From NCBI GenBank assembly GCA_029962745.1, contig CM057154.1, forward strand, positions 16,679,757 through 16,743,756: DNA of 64,000 nucleotides. The letters are read 5' to 3'. The stretch comes from Echinometra lucunter. Taxonomy: Eukaryota; Echinodermata; Echinoidea; Camarodonta; Echinometridae. Shown in pieces: positions 1 to 12,200 of the stretch (the first letter of the stretch is position 1; each line of letters starts with the position of its first letter). The notes under the pieces are model-generated. The model did no database searches. It worked only from the letters and a program-made list of their open reading frames with translations, and was not told the origin of the DNA. The position numbers and the translations under genes are program-made.

Positions 1-3000
1 CTTACGGGGGTACTACTACACCATGTCAAATGCTGCGTGACTCTTGGGTCAGATCTGTATATGCAAATCTTTATCTCTTCTTCGTATTGTCCTGACAAGT
101 AAGCGACAATCAAAACGTGACCAGCAACGAGGATGGAGCCCATTGTCCAAAGGGATTCGTCCGTGTACATTATGTGTATTGTCCAGGGTATAAGGACCAA
201 GGCCTTATCATTATTCGGAGTAGATATGTGTATATGCCGGAGAGGAGCTCAGTACACAAAACCCGATTCTCCTTACAACTGAAAAGTAACGGCGAAGATC
301 ATTCAACATACATTTCATATAATGTATGTATTATGGTTTTCCTCATTTCAGCATCAAAGAGTCGGCTTTTGTGACTAGAAGGAGAACTGTAAACGGGGGA
401 ACGGAAAACTGGCGTGTGCACGGCATAAGTAAATATTTCGGGGGGTGCAAAATGAGATAAGATGGGATAACTTCCATTGATAAGACATCCGCATGAATCA
501 TCTGCACATTTCAGAATGGCCTACGTCTTCAAATGTCATCTCTGATGAATATTTAAGAGCTAATACTTCTCAATTGCCTCATATAAACTGGGATTCGAGT
601 ATATGTTTCATCTTTTTATTTAAAACAAATTCTTCTTCAGTGGTCAACTATTTTTATTTTCGTACTCAAGAGTCGGTACAATTTTATCTTTAGGCCAATA
701 TCAATATTAAGAAACTCCAAGTCGCAAGATGAAATTTTGAAATTAAACTTTGAAAGAAAGAGCCAATAATAATCGCTTGAAAATATAAGCATTTAAAAAG
801 TGTAGATAGTGCTCAAAATGGAACTGAAAAAATAATTTACATTAATAAAAACTATAAAAACATCTTTATGTTCACCTACCTGACAAAACCTCTAAATGTC
901 TGGTCTGTTCTCCTTGATGTTAACAAGTTAGTGTTTTAGTCACTGTTCTTAAACGATATCACTTTTGAGCAATACTTAACTATGATATCATCAAAAGTAT
1001 CTATGCGAAGTGCCGACAAAGGCACGGGAAGATAGGTAAACACCAATATCTGCATTCTCCGTATCAGGAATGAACCAGGAGCGAAAGAACGGTCAAAATA
1101 ATCAACTGTCAAATAACTAACAAGGTGCGAGACAAGTCATGATGACCAAAAAGAATCTAGAGAGGATGACGGTAATCGTGTTGTGGCATGTGAGTTCTCC
1201 CTGACCATTCTGACACGATTGACCCAGTTATTGTGACTGCTGCGAGACGACTGTTTAGCATGTGTGCGAGCGAACATGGCTTTACGCACTTTTGGACAAC
1301 TCGCTGGTTGCAGCTGACATCACGATGTGGGAAATCGTCTGCCTGTTGCACGCATCCACCTGTGTCGTCTGCAAGGGGTGACCATCGTTAGGCTCGAATG
1401 GTGAGAAGACATGCGACTTTTACGATCAATGGTGGGCGAATTCACATGTAGCGGCCGTCGCTGTCCATTTTATCAGGAACTTGACATCGGCTCCAGAACC
1501 AGTTGAACTTAACCCTTATTCAGTTTACATTCGTGTGATTCATCATTTTTCTGAAAATATTACTTTTCTAGAATTTCTCACAGTTGCTTAGACTTTAAAG
1601 AATCATACATGTATAGACTAAAGTCGTGATGAGTTGAGTTTCTCTTGTATGGTCTATGCCAAACCAAAGGCTACATTAATGTCTATTAAACTTTATCATA
1701 TAGACGATGATCGTCGTGTAGTCTATTCAGTGAAGCACTTTTCAACGGAAAAACAGCAAAAGACTCGGCCACTATAAAATACATTGAACATCTTAGTTTA
1801 AAAAAAGTAAATGAATAAAAAACCTTTAGAATACTATCATGCATAATTTGCATCCGCAGACAAATTCTTACTTTTCCTGATAAAACAAAATCTTAGAAAT
1901 TGAATTAGCTTGTTTATAGTCAAAGATGTGTATGTGGCAAAGACTACAACTGCATCCTTCGTGCCTATCAAGGCCTCATTACGTAATCAAGGGTTGCATA
2001 AAATAGGCCAGCGGTCGAGTCCATTCTAATGAAGGTGGATTCGCTCAACATGTAGGCGATGCTAAATAAATTCTTGAAGTGAAATGCGTCAGTGGGTTTA
2101 TTTTGCTTATGGACAACCGTGTAATGGAAACATTGCTATTACACTCTTGATCATGAAATTTTGATGAATAAGATCGGAAAACCAGGAATTGGAGAGTTAT
2201 AGCTTGGAGAAAAAATATTTCCATGGAGAGGTAAGCAAGGGATTGAATAATATTTCGCTTTCACAAATAACGATTCTAATTATGGTAATGAATCATTGAA
2301 CTAACGATCGAGAGCTAGAACGCAAGTACTTAATAATGATTTGATGTTAAACATCTTGTTTTCGATTAGACAATTTTCGATAAGAATGCGACTCCTACCC
2401 CACCCCAAACCATCTGAGTAAATACGCCATCAAGGTTTATTGCGGGGAGGGGTCTATTTCATGCTGCATTGAGTTCTGAGTAAAGTGCTAATCATTCTTT
2501 TAAAATAGTTACAATTCGGTTTCTGAGAAAATGGATAAGGTAATACCTTTTTTTTCCCCCTTTCAAAACAATAACAATTAGTTTCTTATATATATATATT
2601 AATGATTATAGTCAAACGAAGAATGAAGGACCTAATGTTGGAAGCCGCATACATGATGACTATATATAAACATAAACATGTAACAACATGCGTGTAAAGC
2701 TAATGAACCTAGTGAAGCTATTTAAAATGTAACAGTGTTTTCTTTTTTTCTTTTCTTTCTTTAATTTGGAACGCTCTTTTAAGGAAAAAATCGTTCCCAG
2801 AAGGTTACTTATAATGCATCACTTTCCGTAACAGTTATGAAAACTTAACCTTTTCATTGGCATGTTGATAATTTATGTTTTTTTTTTTAAATGAGTAATT
2901 ACGAATGTCACTTTAAGGTATTCATTTGAAATATTGTGAATGTGCGTGCATGCGTTAAGATGTGAGTTTTTTATGGTCATGCAAGCCTATGAGCAATGTA

Positions 3001-3070
3001 ATTATTAGGGATACTTAATTTTATTATTCTTTATTATACTATTATTAGTTTAATTATCATTATCATTTTA
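1..3070. other. AT-rich unique stretch, no gene recognised
   Basis: Both strands were read. Only short reading frames occur and none matches a family I recognise. The segment holds small AT-rich tracts, including a short TA run near 2589-2600, and a slightly GC-richer patch at about 1150-1500 without a recognisable domain. No RNA gene and no paired terminal repeats were seen. Confidence 0.6.
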
Positions 3071-3127
3071 TCATTATTATTATTATTATTATTATTATCA
3101 TTATTATTATTATGATTATTATTATTT
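3071..3127. repeat. (ATT)n microsatellite
   Basis: About 57 bp of TTA/ATT trinucleotide repeat, with TCA and TGA interruptions. A G/C-only near-palindrome follows at 3151-3175: a run of the form AGGGGGAGGGGG, then CT, then CCCCCTCCCCT. It could form a GC-rich hairpin. Confidence 0.9.
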
Positions 3128-3175
3128 GCAATAGCATTCCTAGCGGAAATAGGGGGAGGGGGCTCCCCCTCCCCT

Positions 3176-4207
3176 GCTTTCGCAGCTCCTGATCGCCATA
3201 CCAGCCTTTTCGACAGAATGACATAACTTCGAGTTATTTGCATCAAATACCACATGTACATGTATGTGTATGTCTTCATAGGTAAAATCTTGAGCGAAAT
3301 TGGCATAGAGCTGACACAGAGGGCGCTAAACAAAAATCTCGAATTGAGTTCATCAATGTCACTCCAAACGAAACAAAATGAAGCCTCTTCTCTCGATCTC
3401 TGTTTCCCCATAATCTACTTCTATGCCTCTGCACTGAATTTAGTTTTGTTTTTGTTTTTTTCTTTAAGCTTTTACGAATTATTGGCAAATATAGAAGATT
3501 CAGTCTCGTATTTTTGTTAAAGATTGAAATAAAGACAAATCTTTACAGAGAGTCATGATGAATGATCAATTTCAAGATTAATTTTAATCTTTACTAAACC
3601 TCCTCTGGTGCAATTTTTCCTCAGTTGAATTCTTCACAGTGTTCCACGTCAGTGTGTTTATTCTAACCAAAGGAGCCTTGGGAATGGGAAGAGAAGAGTG
3701 GAGGGAGAGGTGTCAGACAGAATATGCCAGTAACTGAGTCGGGATATATTTGCAACAAGCAAGAAAAGACAGTAATTCTAAAAGCTATAATCTCGCAATT
3801 TCCATTGCGGAAAAAAAAAAGTCTTACGAGTTTGTAAATGCGAAGTTAACTTCATTTCCCCGGAACCATTTCCGTAACGACTGAAATGATAAGGCTTAAT
3901 GAGACCATTATTTTCTGGTTCCGGACTATCGATTTTCAATCATTAATTTTACTAGCTTTCCCTACCATGCCTACGTCATTCCCTTCTTTCCTCTTGTTTA
4001 TACCTGTAATTTCAACAATTATTGAAACTAGCCAGTCATTTAGTATCACAACAAGATTTCTCCTGTTTGATTGCCTGTCTATTGTTTACAGTAAACTTGT
4101 TACGAACGATTCGTACCGCCAAAACTTGACGCTTCCCCCGACAGCTCGATATCTAAGCTTACTGCTATCGATTCCACGATTTCGCGCGAAATTAATGTAT
4201 TTCAATT
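3176..4207. other. Unique stretch, no gene recognised
   Basis: AT-rich DNA with short open frames on both strands, for example at 3886-4218. They lack recognisable domains or a conserved residue pattern. This is the last single-copy sequence before the segment that is repeated on the far side of the N gap. Confidence 0.55.
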
Positions 4208-7200
4208 CAACATGTTGAATATGAAGTTTGTATGATTCTATATACAGGTACATGTACTGATTGGAATGAATACTATAAAGAATACTACAAAGAAAAAAAT
4301 AAAAACATATAACAATACAAAGAACTTTTTCCAAATACACGCGTATAAAGAAGGCTGTTGAGCGCAAGTTCAAAACTGTAAACAAATTTTGATCTTTCAT
4401 ATTTTCCACTGCATTTCATGAACAGGGATTTTTTTTTTCTTGTTTCGATATAATCCATAATCAAACGTGTTTCATGATGTTGTTGGAAAACCAAGAAATT
4501 GGGTGTTCGATTACACTGAGCAGCACTCAAATTCAATGAATGTCCGGAGGATACAAACATCACCTTTTTCAAGTGAGTTTTCTACCAAACGAAACCTCAC
4601 TTCGAGAGACGAGAAGAACTTGCCAGAGAAGAGAAAACGAGAAAATAAAGGGTTAAAATAGAGAGTGGACTCGAAGTTTTCTTTTTCCTTCTCCATCTTA
4701 ATTTTGTAAATTGATCTCCTGTTTATTTCGCGTTAGCTAAAAAGTCGAGAAATGGGTCAAAATTAGTGCGGGGTTTTTATGTGAGGGAACTCTTGTGAGA
4801 AGCTCTGAAGCCATATATCCACAGCTATTCCTTGGGGCAAGTTGAAATTCGAACAGACTTATGTCCGTGACAATGCGTACTCGTTTCGTTCTGGGGTTTC
4901 CTTTTACTACAAACATTCGATCAATATGCATTTTCTCTTTCTTTATCTATCTTTCTTTTTTTTTCCCCTTCATATTGTGTTTCTTCTTTAAACCCTTGAA
5001 ATTTTGTTTCAGATAATTCGAAGAAATACGAGGCAACTCCTTGACATTCGAGTATATGTTACAGTTTCAACAATGAAGGGATTGCAAGCTAGGTTCCGCC
5101 CCATCTCCTCCCCTCGCACATTCTTTTGGAGCAGCAATCAATAAATACTTGAAAACCAAGATCTTAAGTTGCAGATATTTGTTTTAACAAACATGATTAT
5201 GAACTATAACCAATAGTGATTCAAAGCTGCAATTTGCATTGATCCAAAATAGCTCGTAATCTCACTTTAAGTGCCCCCCCCCCCGAATACCGCGGAAGAA
5301 AAGGCAAAACAAGAGGATAGGAGGGGCTAAGTAGAAAATATGATGATATGAATGCTTCCGCATCCTCTCCTCCTTTGATCGCCTTGTTCGCTCACATTTT
5401 ATATGATCCCCCCCCCCCTTCTCGCCCTGTATAACACGACTCACGCTACGCTACTGCTTGCATAAGTGTCAACCATCTCACATTTTCTTTGTGTTTGACT
5501 TGGAGACATCCGTCAAGATTGGCCACGGGTCAATGGTATATCACACATCGGCGCTGATATCTGACGCTAAGTGCATGCTGGTGTCCAGGGACAAATGCTT
5601 TCATGGAACCATCCAGGGATGGACGCAAAATACCAAGAAAGTAGTACTGAATACACAATGTCTTACTGCTGATGTGATATGACCTATGGCGATCTGCTAG
5701 TGATGAATAGAAAACCATGAAGCAATTAGTATGATGTACAGTGCCTTCATTGTCTAGCGGAGAGACAGAATGACGTTTTCATTGTGTTGATCACTACCTC
5801 GAAAGGAGCTCCCCGTGCTGTTGAAAATCATGAAATTTTATACTCAAGCTGCCCTTTCTAAATCACTTTTTTTTGCAAAATGATAGATTCGCACCATCGA
5901 TGAAAGTTTTTCATTTAATATTTTTAAAACTATTGACACATGTGGCAAACTCTAAGCACCGTGATTCGCAAGAGCAGGTATGATTTCACGTTTACACGTG
6001 GTCATGAATAATTATCATGATTATTAGAAGGTATTATCAGTTCACCTTTTTCTTTAATGATAATGATTATATCATGGCAAGATGAAAAACAAACAAACAA
6101 ATAAAAGATTAGTTCAAAGAAAAGGGCAAGTGATATACTGAGAATGTGCATGCGACAAAATTATGTTTTATTTTAGTTTGTTTTTTTTTCTGTTTTTTTT
6201 TTTGCACCTTCTTTCTTTATTTTCAACAAGCATATTACGTCACAAAGGGAGGCAGTGGTCGATACTAATGAAGGTAAGTGCCATAATTGATTTGTTGTTC
6301 GTCTCGTTTTATGTGAGGCACGGTCGAGAAGCTTCTACTTCAGCAGAAACCAAACCATTCTCTTTGAGAGTGAATCAAATTAAACCGTTACATCACCATT
6401 GTGCGACATCTTTTAATTCATTTATTTCAGTGTTATTGTTAACTTAACCTAATTTTTCACCTTTTTTTTTGTTTTTTGTTTTGGGGGAGTTTAATTCCGC
6501 ATAGATCTGCCTTAGAGTGCAGTTACACCTACCTCGCAGTTTGTTTTTCTTGAAATTTGTCTAATACTTCTCATTTTTCCGAGATATCGAGAGTGTACCG
6601 AGGATATTCTCTGGGCTGAAAATAGAAAAACCCGAAGGGTTATTTTGACCAAGTAAAGAGAAAGAGAAAAGAGAAAGAGAAAGAGAAAGAAAAGACGACA
6701 TGTTACGGCAATTCCCTTAACAGATTTAGGCGGATATACTCGTCTCCCATAGTTCGAAAACATGCGTGCTTAGCATGGAAGGACGTAGAGGGGTATATTA
6801 TTAAAGCCCGGCCACAGCAGGACAAGTAATCGCAAACTGGAGTTCGAGAGCATATGGAGAGGGGGTAGGGAAGGGGAGATTGGGCGGGAGGTTGGGCTTC
6901 CGATATTGGCCCATATGGGCGCTCCTATATAAAAGAGGTACTCCGCCCTATGGTACCCTCCCCCCCCCCCCCCCCCGCCATACTCAATAGGGGATACTAC
7001 TTCTTGATCAGCTACTGGTATCTCCTGACTCGTTTTTGCAGAGTACTTGTCGAATATTATGCATATTCCTTTGTTGTTTCCAGTGTGACGAAGAATCTCT
7101 TCCATTTAATACGCAATACCGATTGCATTGGCATAACGGCGGTCTCCACTTCTTGCACTGTTAGGTAGGAATACAGTTAAAGAAATGGTAGAATTAGTAA

Positions 7201-7224
7201 AATTTTAGTCATTAACATATGCAC

Positions 7225-7553
7225 AACTGGAGTTTCAAAGTGTTGACTAATTGCCCAGCAAGTCGCATTTCTGAATTCAACTGGAGTTTCAAAATATGGA
7301 CTCATTCCCCTGCAAGTCGCATTTCGGAATTCAACTGGAGTTTCAAAACATGGACTCATTCCCCTGAAAGTCTCATTTCGGAATTCAACTGGAGTTTCAA
7401 AACATGGACTCATTCCCCTGAAAGTCTCATTTCGGAATTCAACTGGAGTTTCAAAACATGGACTCATTCCCCTGAAAGTCTCATTTCGGAATTCAACTGG
7501 AGTTTCAAAATATGGACTAATTCCCAGAGCCTGCAAGTCGCATTTCGGAATTC
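7225..7553. repeat. 54-bp minisatellite, six units (copy A)
   Basis: Units start at 7225, 7279, 7333, 7387, 7441 and 7495, exactly 54 bp apart. Each begins AACTGGAGTTTCAAA and ends CGGAATTC or a variant. The middle units are nearly identical, while the outer units have diverged and the last one is longer. Because 54 is a multiple of three and the unit has stop-free frames, both strands stay open and give 18-residue periodic peptides. No start context, flanking exon or domain supports translation, so this is called a non-coding minisatellite. Confidence 0.93.
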
Positions 7554-8567
7554 TTTACATACATGTATGCTGACAACTGAGGAAGTATGTCTTTCCAAAA
7601 AAAATTTGAATAATGACAGCATCGGCCCCAAGAGGCTGAGATGCATTATGCTGCTGTCACATGATAGATGTTGCTTTGATTTAAGGGGGAAACGCAATCC
7701 TCTATTTAGAAACAGCAGTGCGACACTCGTCTGACAAGAACATGAAGAAGGGAGAATCCCTCATCATTTGTTCAAGGTTACTGACAATTATGCAGACAAT
7801 AAGGAAGACACTAAGGGAGGACTGTTGAACTTTGACGAATAAACGAAGGCAAGGGATAGAGGAAGGGCACAACAGAAGTAATAAAACCAAACCGACGAGC
7901 TTCAAGAAAATGAAACCTTAATCAGCTAAGCAAAGGCTACGAGTAACGCAATAAGTAGCAAGATTATGAAGTGAGTGACAAAGAGGACTATGACGTCGAA
8001 ACGAAGATCGAATTGCGTTGAAAATGATCATATTACTTTTACTCCAACAATGTACGACATTTTTGTCATTTAAGTAGGGGCATTACGAGATCATCCGAGT
8101 ATGGAAGACTATGCATGAACACGTAATTTCTCCACTATTTTCTTTTCACGACACTGAATAAAGAAACACAGCAGAAAATAAAAAGGAATGAAGAAAAATT
8201 AATAGTAAATATTCTTCTTGTTCAGAGAAAGTATGTTTGCTAATGTTTCAGCCCATCTTCCGTACACTTTAGGGAAGCCTTCACCAATTATTGTTCAGAT
8301 TCCTTAAACTTTAGTACTTTTTGTAATTTTTAAAGAAATTTCAACACAGATTTAAAAATACTTGAAGTTGAAAAGATGTGACTTTTTCAAGCCGTGATCA
8401 TGATTACGAAAATTAATTCTGAAAACAGACATCTGATTTTCATCATTTTCTTTCATACTTTTCTGTCTTCCTTTCTGTTATTTTCTAGGGGGAGGGGGAT
8501 ATTCTAGACTTCTGTGAGCGACAGATGAACCTATAACTACGAAATTTGAAAATGCCAGGGTGAGGGA

Positions 8568-8994
8568 GAAGACGAAATAATTTAGGCCAAGAAGACAAGA
8601 AGACAATTTAAAGAACTAGGTGTGACGGGTCACTGGAACTCGGCAAGTCGACTTATTTAGGCCAAGAAACGAGATGACGAGTTATTGGAACTGGGCAAGT
8701 CGACTTGTTAGGGGCAAAAATACAAGAAGACTAGGTTAAAAGACAAGATGATGAGGTTTTGGAACTTTTCTGAGTGCCAAAAACTCGCCATCTGTCTTCT
8801 TGTCCTTAACAAGTCGACTTGCCGAGTTCTAATAACTAGTCATCTCGTTTTCTCGTCCCAAACAAGTCGACTTACCCAAGTTCCAACAACTTGTCATCTC
8901 GTCTTCTTGTCCTGCATATCCTAAACAAGTCCACTGCCGAGTTCCAATAACTTGTCTTCTCGTCTTCTTGGCCAAAATTATCTCGTCATCTTTT
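8568..8994. mobile_element. Fold-back (long inverted repeat) element built of ~52-bp units (copy A)
   Basis: The outer ends are inverted copies: GACGAAATAATTTAGGCC on the left matches the complement of GGCCAAAATTATCTCGTC on the right. Each arm consists of tandem units of about 52-53 bp. A unit holds the 10-bp palindrome AAGTCGACTT (8645, 8697, 8811, 8864; degenerate near 8927), a GGAACTCGG-like stretch and a GAGATGACGAG-like stretch. Units face one way in the left arm and the opposite way in the right arm, with the centre near 8770. This arrangement resembles fold-back transposons, whose long inverted repeats are made of short tandem repeats. No coding capacity and no clear target-site duplication were seen. 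Confidence 0.75.
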
Positions 8995-9250
8995 TTAAGC
9001 TTCCCTATATCGCCCTCTACCCGATAATTGCGCGCCTTGCCATTTGCTGCACCTGCTTTAAAATGCAGCAACCCAACCGACCAACAGCGAAGTCGAAACT
9101 TGTGGAACCGTCAAAACTTTTTCTGAAACTCTACCCTGCCTAATGTACCTTATTTTGTTTGTGTTATGACAATTTTTTCCACCGTGGTAACGTTCTATGA
9201 GAAGGACACCGGCGTATGACTATCCATTTCTCCTACAGCCTTGCAGACAA

Positions 9251-9252
9251 TC

Positions 9253-9292
<40 letters not shown>
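9251..9292. repeat. (TC)n microsatellite (copy A allele)
   Basis: About 42 bp of TC dinucleotide with one GC interruption. The matching tract in the second copy (19954-20025) is about 72 bp long, so the two copies differ in repeat length as alleles would. Confidence 0.95.
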
Positions 9293-12200
9293 AGGACAAT
9301 TACCTTGCTAGCAACCAATCCTTTTTTTTTCAACCCCCAGAATGAAAAATATACACTTCTTATGATTACTTTGTATTTTTCTCTTGCGTTCTCATGTCGA
9401 GTTCAATTGCCCAGGGCAATTAATTAGCCCTGATTGGCAACATTTCATCTCCTCTTACTTCTTTCTTTCTTTCTTTCATTCGCTGGTCCTTTTCTTCTGC
9501 TTTTCAATTTTCACGTGTAAACGTACAGGTGAGAAACAGCGACGACAAGAAAAAAGACAGATGACTTGACAGCTTAAAGACGTAATACATGAAAATCCAT
9601 ATGCTCATTAAAGCCGCTAGTCAGTGCTATCGGACAATGACAGGTATCACAAGGGAATACAAGGCACATTTCTGACAACGTATAGCTTAAAGGCAGAGCT
9701 CTTAATAGTAAGAGTAATCGTTTGGGGTAAAGAACAAACATTGCTTGTGTTATCGACCCTGGAAATAAAATGTACAGTCGATGGATATTTTTCTTTCCAT
9801 TGGATTGTTGCTATAATCAATGCACAATGTGAATTTGTCATGCACTTATCATAATTTTGGTAGACCTGTGCAAGTTGATATTTGAGGTTGGTCGGAACAA
9901 AGTTCTTGGGTCACCAATATGATTACGCAAACATCACGTAAATGATTTTTTTCTTTTTTTCTGTTTTTTATTAAAATAAAATGTCAACATCATCAAACAA
10001 CAAAAAAAATATTGGCAAAAATGATTAAAAACAAATAAAGATCAACAAAAATTACAGAATCACACAGAAGAAGAAGAGAAACAAAATGATTCTACTCAAA
10101 ACGTACTTCTATTTTTTTCTGTTCATTCCCATAGCGTTTACAATATGAGGTCTTTTTTCATTAGTATACGGATATGACTTTGAAGCAGTTTGTGTTTTGT
10201 TTACAATAAAGTACTCAAATCAATATTTTCGACTTGAAATCACCTTTAAATATCACCTTTAACTACCAAAAAAAAAAAAAAAAAAAAAAAGGAGAGGGAG
10301 AGCTAGGAACTAAATTATATAACAAAATATATCAACAAGTAAGATGAATTCCAGAATTCAAAGAAAATACAGGGAAGATTACCCCTCACTATAATCATGA
10401 GCCAAAGGAGCTTGCACGTGGAACATAATGGAAGCTAATGTTACATACTTTGACAAAAATGCAAAGCCGGAAGTCTTCTGTATCTCTTTCACATTAAGCC
10501 ATTCGGATTTGAGAACACGCTGTCTTATATGTTAAGTTGGTTCGATGGAGATCAGATGCTGATCGGGGCAACACGTAACAAGACGGATCTTTAATATCTT
10601 CCTGAGATATCCGAGTTCTCGCGCTTACATTCAACCTCTCAACATCAGACACAACCAAACCATGAAAATCCTACAACAAGAGGTTACACGAGTTCGATTC
10701 AGAATCTATGACATGTATGAACTTGCCGTTTTATTCATGTATTCATCATTTTTTTTTTCTTTTTGAGGGGGTTTTTGGTTGTTTTTTTTGGGGGGGGAGG
10801 GGGGTTTGCAACCTTTATCTCATTATTTTACCATGAGCTTTCTATGAACATAGTGGTCAAATTTTTATTTTTATTTTTTTCGAATACAAAGATATAGATT
10901 ATATCACGTCCAACGAATGATGATCATGGTTTACACTTCAGGCCGGAGGGGTTACATTATCATCGGATCGCTTTGCAGCCTCAGATTAAATAAGACAGTC
11001 AAGAGAATGCCTTCCAGAGAAGAAAGGAATCAAAGAAAAGGTGAAGATCGTTGCTTTTGTGTCAATACGAAAATAATGCTCTCGCTGAAAAGCTGCAGGT
11101 TCACTCATAAATGAAGTTAGGTCATATTCCATCTTGAAATCTCTCATTCCTTTATGTCTGCGCTGTAGAGACACTTGTTGCATCAATTGCAGTTGTTTTA
11201 ACAACAGTATATAGACAGGACCTCACCAACAAAAATATAACGGCCGAAAGAGACTGACTTGAGTTCCTTCTTTGATATGTTTTGTGTTCAGAGATAAGTG
11301 TCATAAGAAAAGAAATATTCCTGATAGAGTCAAATTTGCAGAGTGTTTTCGGACAGAGAGAGGACGTCATACTAAAATATGAAAAACAAAAGGGAGAGAT
11401 GTTGATGAACGACCCCATTCGTTTCCTTTCATCGGTGCGAACATAATCCTAAACGAGTAGGAAATAAGATATGCTTTGAACTCATGACCTATATTCATCT
11501 TTTCTTATATCTTAGACATTAGCTAATATCTAAAAATACCAAGTATATTTGAAACCACGTGACGAATCGAATCCTATTCAATGTTTCGTTTACATTGTGG
11601 GTGTACTTCATTTTCAGAACTTGTTAGTGAATGAACAAAACCGGGGAACGCTAACGGTTATGATATGGAGTGTGATATCCTATCCAGCCCCCCCCCCCCC
11701 CCTCCACGCTCCGATCTATCCAGTTTTCCTCTCAAAATGTTCAGAAGCGCACTATAGTCCTGATAGGGGTGGGGTGCTTTACAACCGGGGCCGGCTAAGG
11801 CTTCCTCAGAATCTCACCGTCTGTAAGTGCACTGGTACCAGTTGTGCAAACGTACAGCTGTCACGTCTCAGTGACTTTGCACCAATAACATGCATCAGTC
11901 TGTTTGCATTCATAAGATTTATCAAAACCCATTTGACGGAAATGAAATATGTATATACGAAAAAAAAAATATGGAGTGACGCACGTAAAATTTCGGGGGA
12001 AGAGGAAATTTATGGAAATTTATTGTGACAGTTTGTTCAAATCATATCCACTGTGAATGGCGGGTTAAAGTCCACGTGCGGTATAATGGCGTTCTATATT
12101 GATAGAGTTATAATGCGGTTGTGGAATTACAGAAGTCTACCATTGCCCACGATTATGGTATACGTGTGGTGTGGTGTGGTGTAAAGCCCTGATGCTATGA

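Noticed and set aside
1157..1490. Possible Tc1-like transposase remnant on the minus strand
   Set aside because: Only a few residues (a WVNRVRM-like string) hint at it. No DDE motif or TIR was found.
6920..6960. TATATAAAAG box as a core promoter, also near 17648
   Set aside because: A single TATA-like match in AT-rich DNA, without a downstream gene.
7225..7553. Possible CRISPR array
   Set aside because: Units are contiguous without unique spacers, and the DNA is eukaryotic.
7177..7734. Repeat-protein-like frames over the 54-bp minisatellite, also at 17779-18306
   Set aside because: A 54-bp period keeps frames open on both strands. Frame ends differ between the two copies because of small indels outside the array, and no exon signals were found.
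7702..7905. 67-codon minus frame with a signal-peptide-like start, also at 18411-18614
   Set aside because: The first codon is TTG, not ATG, and nothing else supports a gene.
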